From the NCBI GenBank assembly GCA_002440625.1, contig DJUV01000069.1, positions 1-28,003 on the forward strand: a DNA stretch of 28,003 bases, in the 5' to 3' direction. Below, piece by piece: positions 23,590-28,003 of the stretch. The translations under genes and the position numbers were made by a program. The first letter of the stretch is position 1; the number at the start of each line of letters is the position of its first letter. The notes beneath the pieces were generated by a model that had not been told where the DNA came from, made no database searches, and saw nothing but the letters and a program-made list of their open reading frames with translations. Source of the stretch: Rhodobacteraceae bacterium UBA6273. Its GTDB lineage: Bacteria > Pseudomonadota > Alphaproteobacteria > Rhodobacterales > Rhodobacteraceae.

Positions 23590-24441
23590 ATGCGCGCAGG
23601 CCCGATGGGGTTTGCGCGGCAATCGCTGAAGCTTTTGTCGGCGGTCTGGCTTGCGACCGACGAAAGGCATATCGGCGTGATCGCGGCGGGCTGCGCCTTC
23701 TACGGCCTCTTCGCGGTCTTTCCCGGTATGGCCGCGACCATCGCGATCTGGGGCCTGTTCTCGGACCCGAGCGTGATCCAGTCCTACCTTGACGCCATTC
23801 ACGGCGTGATCCCCGACGCGGCCTATACCGTTCTCGACGCCCAGCTCCGCACGCTTCTGAGCGCGCGGCCCGGCGTTCTCGGCTGGACCACCGGTGCTTC
23901 GCTGCTTCTGGCGCTTTATTCGATTCACGCCGGGATGGCGGCGCTGATCTCGGCCCTGAACGCCATCAACGGCCACCGTCCGCGCGGCGCCATGCGGCGC
24001 ATGGCCGGGTCCGTCGGCATGACCGTCGCCATCCTCGGCCTCGCGATCAGCGCACTCGCCACCGTGCTTCTGGTGCCTGTCGCGCTGAACTTCCTTGATG
24101 TAGGCCGGGCCGAGGGGATGATCCTCAAGATCCTGCCATGGGCGGTCCTCATCCTCGTGCTTTTCGTCTTTCTCGGCATGATCTACCGCTGGGGTCCGAA
24201 CATGGACGATGGGGCGCGCTTTTCCTGGATGACGCCGGGGGCGGTCCTCGCCGTGATCCTTTGGGCGCTGTGTTCAATCGCCTTTTCGGTCTACCTTGGC
24301 AATTTCGGCAGCTACAACCGCATCTATGGATCGATCGGCGCAGTCATCGCGCTTCTGATGTGGTTCTACATTTCGGCCTATATCGTGCTCCTCGGGGCCG
24401 TTCTCAACGCCGAGTATGCCCGCCTGCGGCGGTTTCAGTAG
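23590..24441 (+). CDS. YihY/virulence factor BrkB family membrane protein
   Basis: This integral inner-membrane protein of the YihY/BrkB family has 283 residues from this start. The family opening is GVIAAGCAFYGLFAVFPGMAA at about residues 29-49, and the end carries SYNRIYGSIGAVIALLMWFY and then ISAYIVLLGAVLNAEYARL, the most conserved block. Six hydrophobic segments are visible. The function of the family is unsettled; the old label as ribonuclease BN is wrong for most members. The start is uncertain: ATG at 23590 gives about 30 residues before the conserved core, as in E. coli YihY, while GTG at 23554 or TTG at 23509 would lengthen it. Its stop overlaps the convergent tamB end by seven bases. 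Confidence 0.87.
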   Translation: MRAGPMGFARQSLKLLSAVWLATDERHIGVIAAGCAFYGLFAVFPGMAATIAIWGLFSDPSVIQSYLDAIHGVIPDAAYTVLDAQLRTLLSARPGVLGWTTGASLLLALYSIHAGMAALISALNAINGHRPRGAMRRMAGSVGMTVAILGLAISALATVLLVPVALNFLDVGRAEGMILKILPWAVLILVLFVFLGMIYRWGPNMDDGARFSWMTPGAVLAVILWALCSIAFSVYLGNFGSYNRIYGSIGAVIALLMWFYISAYIVLLGAVLNAEYARLRRFQ

Positions 24442-27400
24442 TCGCGTTCGAAGAACACCCCGACGCCGCCGGTTCCTTCCGCGCCCACCGTCCCCCGGAC
24501 GGTCAGGTCGCGCCGCACTTCCAGGTTGAGGTGCAGTTCGGTCTTGCCATCCGACCCGATGTCGACATCGGTATAAACCTTCTCCGACAGGTACTTGCCA
24601 GCCCTGAGGCCGGTTCCGCCGTCTGCGCCGGTCGTCAGGTCCAGATCGTCGAGGCCGAAGGCCTTCCTCAGCTTCGACACGATCCCGTCGCCGCCTCTTC
24701 CGGCAAGCGTCGCCACCGCTCCGGCAAGCTGCGCGGCCTGGAAGGGTGAAAGGCTGGTGAGGCTTTTCGAGAAGAGGATGCGGGCGATCACCTCTTCCTG
24801 CGGCAGTTCCGGCGCCGACTGGAACCGGATCTCGGGCGCCGTCGCATCCCCTTCGATGAGGATCGTGGCGCGGATGCCTTCGCTCTGTGTCGTCGCGCCG
24901 AAGCGGACATAGGGCGTCAGCGCGCCCTGAAGCTGGATCAGGCCCTCGTCGATATTGAACCGCTTGCCGAGAATGTCGAGCCGGCCGCGCACCAGATCGA
25001 ACTGGCCGCTTGGAATCACATTGTCGGTGGTGCCGCCGATACGCAGCGCGCCGCCAAGCTCGACATCAAGGCCACGGCCGCGCACGAAGATCCGGCGCGG
25101 CGCGGAAATCGACACGCCGAGGCCGAAGGGCCGCATCGCCGGGCGGGCGCTTCCGCCCTCATCCACCAGTCCGGCGCGCCTCCGCGTCTCCCGCACCGCT
25201 GCGGGTTCGGCGACATGGGTCAGGTTGTCGACAAGCATCTCCTCGCCACCGCCGGCGGAGGGAATCCGGAACTCCGTCTCGCCGAGCGTGAGGTCGCCGC
25301 TGACCATGGCGCCGCCGGTGAGCGGGCCGGAAACCTGAAGTGCGCCGCTCACATCGGTGTCGAACAGCTCCGGGTCGCGCAGATGGACCGAGGCAAGCTC
25401 GATCGACAGGTCGCCGTCAAAGGGTGGCGTCAGGCCGACAGGGCCGGAAAGGCGGATCTGCCCACCCCCTTCGACCCGGCCTGAGCCGGAAATTGTGGCT
25501 CGCTCCCCGGCGAGATCGGCGGACACGGCCACGTCGGCAAGCTCGATGGCGAACTCCGGCGCCACGATCCGGGCGCCGCTGAGCCTGACATTGCCGGTCA
25601 GCGATTGAAGCTGCGGCGGCCCGATCAGGCGCAGATCGAAGCTCACCGGACCCTCGATGTTTCGCGGCTCGATGAAGGGGTTGATGATTGCCGATTGCGC
25701 ACCGCCTTCGATCCGAAGGTCCGTGGTAGCGAAATCGGTGGCGGCGGAGCCGGTGATCGTCGCCCTTGTGCCGCCGGGACCGGAGGCCTTGAGGTCGAGC
25801 CCGTAACCCGAGCCGCCCCGCACGATCCGGCCATCAAGGGTCAGGGGGCCGGGGAAGCCCGGTGCCAGAAGCGCCATGTCCCTAAGGCGGGAGGTCAGCA
25901 TGATCACCTCACCCTCGGCGGAGGGTTTGCCCTTGGCCTCCACCGAGACCTGGCCATTCTGCAGCGAGAAATCCTTGACTTCGATCACCTCGCCCTTCTG
26001 GACGACCGCAAGCTTCAGATCAGAGCGGCCGCCGATGATGCGGTCGACCTCCGGCTGGCCGATGGCGAGCCCGTCGCCGGTGGCGGTCAGCCCTATCTCG
26101 CGCGCATCCGACGGCCCCTTCATCGTCGTCGACGCCGTCAGCGCGCCGCCGTAGCGACCGCCGAGCGCCGCGAGGTCGGTGAAGGCAAGCTCTGCCCTGA
26201 GGTCGCTGTCGGTCGAAGTGATCAGCCCCTCGGCCGTTGCGCCGAGGCTGCTGGCATCGAGGCTCGCAGAGCGGATGCGGGTTCCGGCCTCATCGCGGCG
26301 GACAGAGGCTGCAATCCGCGCCTCGCCCTTCATCAGGTTGTCCAGTTCCGCCACCGAAACCTTCAGGTCCCGTCCTGTTGCCGTGACATCGGCATCGGCG
26401 ATGCCTGAAAGAAGCCCGTAGCTTCCCTTGACTGTCACGCGCCCCGAGCCGCCAAGCTCCCGCCCCGCGAGGCCAGAGAAGCGCTGGAGGTCCGCGACTT
26501 CGGCAGCAAGGTCGCTGGTCAGTTCGATCCCGCTGTCGATACCGTCGATGGTGAGCGTGCCGCTGGCCTTGTAGCCTTCACCCGCGACCTCAAGGCCGGT
26601 GAAGCGGAGCCTGCCGCCCGGCTGCCAGGAAAAGGTCGTGCTGCCGTTGATCGCGGGGCCGATGGCCTGCTGAAGGGCTGCCGCTGCCGGATTGACGCCC
26701 GAGGCGGCGAAGCTGAGGCTGCCGCCGATGACGCCGGCCTGGGCGCCCGCCATGTCAAGGTTGACGCGGCCCGATCCGTTCAGATCGAGCGCGGCGATGC
26801 TGATCGAGGGCCGTTTCAGCCCCCGCATGGTGCCGCCGAGGGTCCAGTTGTTGCCGGTCCGGCTGTCGTAGCGCAGTTTCAGGTCAGCGCCGGAAACGAG
26901 GGTCTTTTCGCCCGGAATCGGCAGGAGGACATCGCTGCCATCCGGCAGACCGATGCCGAGTGTCATGTCTGCCTGCAGGGGCAGCCTGTCGGGATTGAGG
27001 CTGAGCTGGCCCTTCAGATCGACCCCGCGGGAATCGATAACCAGCCGGGAAAGGTCCAGCTGGCCCGATGGCAGGCTCTGGCCCTCCGCCTCAAGCGAAA
27101 CATCCTTGCCGAAGAATTCCTGATACTCCGGCAGAAACAAGGGCGTGATATCGCCCGATAGCGCAGTCGCAAAGCTGCGCGTCGCCGCACCGGAGGCATC
27201 GCTCTTGCTGCCAAGCTGGACATGCCCGGCGACGCGAGGCTGACCATCGGTCCTGAGCGATATGTCGGCGCGAAACTGGTCGATCACGCCGCTGCCATGC
27301 ACCGCGAGTTCCGCAGAAGGCCGGCCCGGAATATCGAGAAGCCCGACCGCGATCCCGTCCGCCGCTTCCTTCACCAGAAGGTCGAGCGTCGCCTCGCGCG

Positions 27401-27986
27401 TCGAGTTGGCATAGGAGCCTTTCAGGCTCAAGGTGCCCGCTTTGCCGTCGATCCGCGTCACCGCGATGTCGGTGCTGCCCTCGCCGTTGGCAAGCTGCAT
27501 GCTGCCGTCGACCTTCACATCGGCGGCCACGCCCATGATCGGCGCGCCGAGGATCACCCGTTTAGCGCTTAGCGCGCCGATGGACACCGAAACCGGCAGT
27601 TCCGGCAGCGAAAACCCGGTCGCCTGCGACGGGGTTTCCGGCACCGCCGGACGGCGCGGCAGGTCGATCTCCGCCGCCGACAGTTCGGCGATCTCGATCC
27701 GGCCCCTCAGCAAGGCACCGCGGTTCCAGCTGATCGCCCCGTTGCGGATGGTCAGCCAGACGCCCTCATCATCGGCGATGGTCAGCTCTTCGAAGGTCGC
27801 GCGCTTCGACAGCGCGCCAGCAAACCCGTCGAGCCGCACGCTCCGCCCGGCGCCGGAGAGATTGTCCTCGATCAGTCCGGTCAGGAAGCTGCGGTCACGT
27901 TCGGTCGCGTCAGGGCTTGCGGTTTCCTGAGCAAGGATGCCGATCGGAGCGAGACAGAACAGAAGAGGAAGGAGCCGCCGCCGCAT
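24435..27986 (-). CDS. tamB: Translocation and assembly module protein TamB
   Basis: This 1183-residue inner-membrane-anchored periplasmic protein bridges to the outer membrane, where it works with TamA in outer-membrane protein insertion and, in recent models of the AsmA-like family, lipid transfer. The N-terminus MRRRLLPLLFCLAPIGILAQ is a signal sequence or anchor. Long repetitive beta-rich sequence follows, with many alternating hydrophobic segments fitting a beta-taco groove. The C-terminal TamB (DUF490) domain covers roughly residues 850-1183 and ends GVGVFFERDY, like other TamB tails. The ATG at 27986 shares one base with the preceding stop (TGATG), so tamB is coupled to the upstream barrel gene. 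Length is typical for alphaproteobacteria. Confidence 0.93.
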   Translation of the reverse strand: MRRRLLPLLFCLAPIGILAQETASPDATERDRSFLTGLIEDNLSGAGRSVRLDGFAGALSKRATFEELTIADDEGVWLTIRNGAISWNRGALLRGRIEIAELSAAEIDLPRRPAVPETPSQATGFSLPELPVSVSIGALSAKRVILGAPIMGVAADVKVDGSMQLANGEGSTDIAVTRIDGKAGTLSLKGSYANSTREATLDLLVKEAADGIAVGLLDIPGRPSAELAVHGSGVIDQFRADISLRTDGQPRVAGHVQLGSKSDASGAATRSFATALSGDITPLFLPEYQEFFGKDVSLEAEGQSLPSGQLDLSRLVIDSRGVDLKGQLSLNPDRLPLQADMTLGIGLPDGSDVLLPIPGEKTLVSGADLKLRYDSRTGNNWTLGGTMRGLKRPSISIAALDLNGSGRVNLDMAGAQAGVIGGSLSFAASGVNPAAAALQQAIGPAINGSTTFSWQPGGRLRFTGLEVAGEGYKASGTLTIDGIDSGIELTSDLAAEVADLQRFSGLAGRELGGSGRVTVKGSYGLLSGIADADVTATGRDLKVSVAELDNLMKGEARIAASVRRDEAGTRIRSASLDASSLGATAEGLITSTDSDLRAELAFTDLAALGGRYGGALTASTTMKGPSDAREIGLTATGDGLAIGQPEVDRIIGGRSDLKLAVVQKGEVIEVKDFSLQNGQVSVEAKGKPSAEGEVIMLTSRLRDMALLAPGFPGPLTLDGRIVRGGSGYGLDLKASGPGGTRATITGSAATDFATTDLRIEGGAQSAIINPFIEPRNIEGPVSFDLRLIGPPQLQSLTGNVRLSGARIVAPEFAIELADVAVSADLAGERATISGSGRVEGGGQIRLSGPVGLTPPFDGDLSIELASVHLRDPELFDTDVSGALQVSGPLTGGAMVSGDLTLGETEFRIPSAGGGEEMLVDNLTHVAEPAAVRETRRRAGLVDEGGSARPAMRPFGLGVSISAPRRIFVRGRGLDVELGGALRIGGTTDNVIPSGQFDLVRGRLDILGKRFNIDEGLIQLQGALTPYVRFGATTQSEGIRATILIEGDATAPEIRFQSAPELPQEEVIARILFSKSLTSLSPFQAAQLAGAVATLAGRGGDGIVSKLRKAFGLDDLDLTTGADGGTGLRAGKYLSEKVYTDVDIGSDGKTELHLNLEVRRDLTVRGTVGAEGTGGVGVFFERDY

Positions 27987-28003
27987 CAGAAGGCCTGCCC
28001 GAT
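27986..28003 (-). CDS. tamA: C-terminal end of an outer-membrane barrel protein, probably TamA (rest outside window)
   Basis: Five codons (Ile-Gly-Gln-Ala-Phe) and a TGA precede tamB in the coupled TGATG arrangement. Omp85 proteins end in an aromatic residue that forms the barrel-assembly signal, and IGQAF fits well. tamA directly upstream of tamB is the standard gene order. The call rests on these five residues plus context only. Confidence 0.6.
   Translation of the reverse strand: MGQAF

Overview
The window is GC-rich and gene-dense. Short gaps, many 4-base ATGA overlaps, and a BioR-type biotin regulator beside a bioBFDAZ operon point to an alphaproteobacterium, most likely of the Rhodobacterales (Paracoccaceae); the species cannot be told from the sequence alone. 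There are no tRNA, rRNA, CRISPR or insertion-sequence signals. It looks like ordinary chromosome carrying several self-contained metabolic and envelope modules.

Region 1 (1-7557, + strand) is a catabolic and uptake cluster. A tripartite tricarboxylate transporter (tctC cut by the window edge, tctB, tctA) is followed by a malate/lactate-type (Ldh_2) oxidoreductase, a hydroxypyruvate-isomerase-like TIM barrel, a succinate-semialdehyde-type aldehyde dehydrogenase, a small cupin and an AbrB-family membrane protein. Together they look like a route that imports a carboxylate, oxidises a 2-hydroxy acid, isomerises the product to a semialdehyde and oxidises that to an acid. The substrate is unknown. 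A TerC-family metal transporter (7599-8270) follows.

Region 2 (8304-12508, - strand) is an operon read in the order ynjF-ynjB-ynjC-ynjD: a CDP-alcohol phosphatidyltransferase, then a periplasmic binding protein, a double-length permease and an ATPase. The same families sit together in the poorly characterised ynj locus of E. coli. This suggests a transporter coupled to a membrane phosphatidyltransferase and is the best candidate here for an undescribed system.

Region 3 (12588-16551) holds a LysR regulator divergent from an isochorismatase-family hydrolase, with an exact 8+2+8 palindrome between them, a strong intrinsic terminator, and a minus-strand pair of cardiolipin synthase and a DUF1345 membrane protein.

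Region 4 (16740-22423, + strand) is a biotin locus: bioR, then bioB-bioF-bioD-bioA-bioZ with overlapping genes. An exact match to the BioR box (TTATAGATAA) covers the bioR stop codon just ahead of bioB, so the operon is very probably repressed by its neighbour. BioZ replaces BioC/BioH for making the pimeloyl precursor.

Region 5 (22446-28003) holds a lone ExoY-like sugar transferase, a roughly 470-base spacer with palindromes and short repeats, a YihY/BrkB membrane protein, and convergent to it a full tamB. The last 18 bases are the C-terminus of an upstream outer-membrane barrel protein, presumably TamA.
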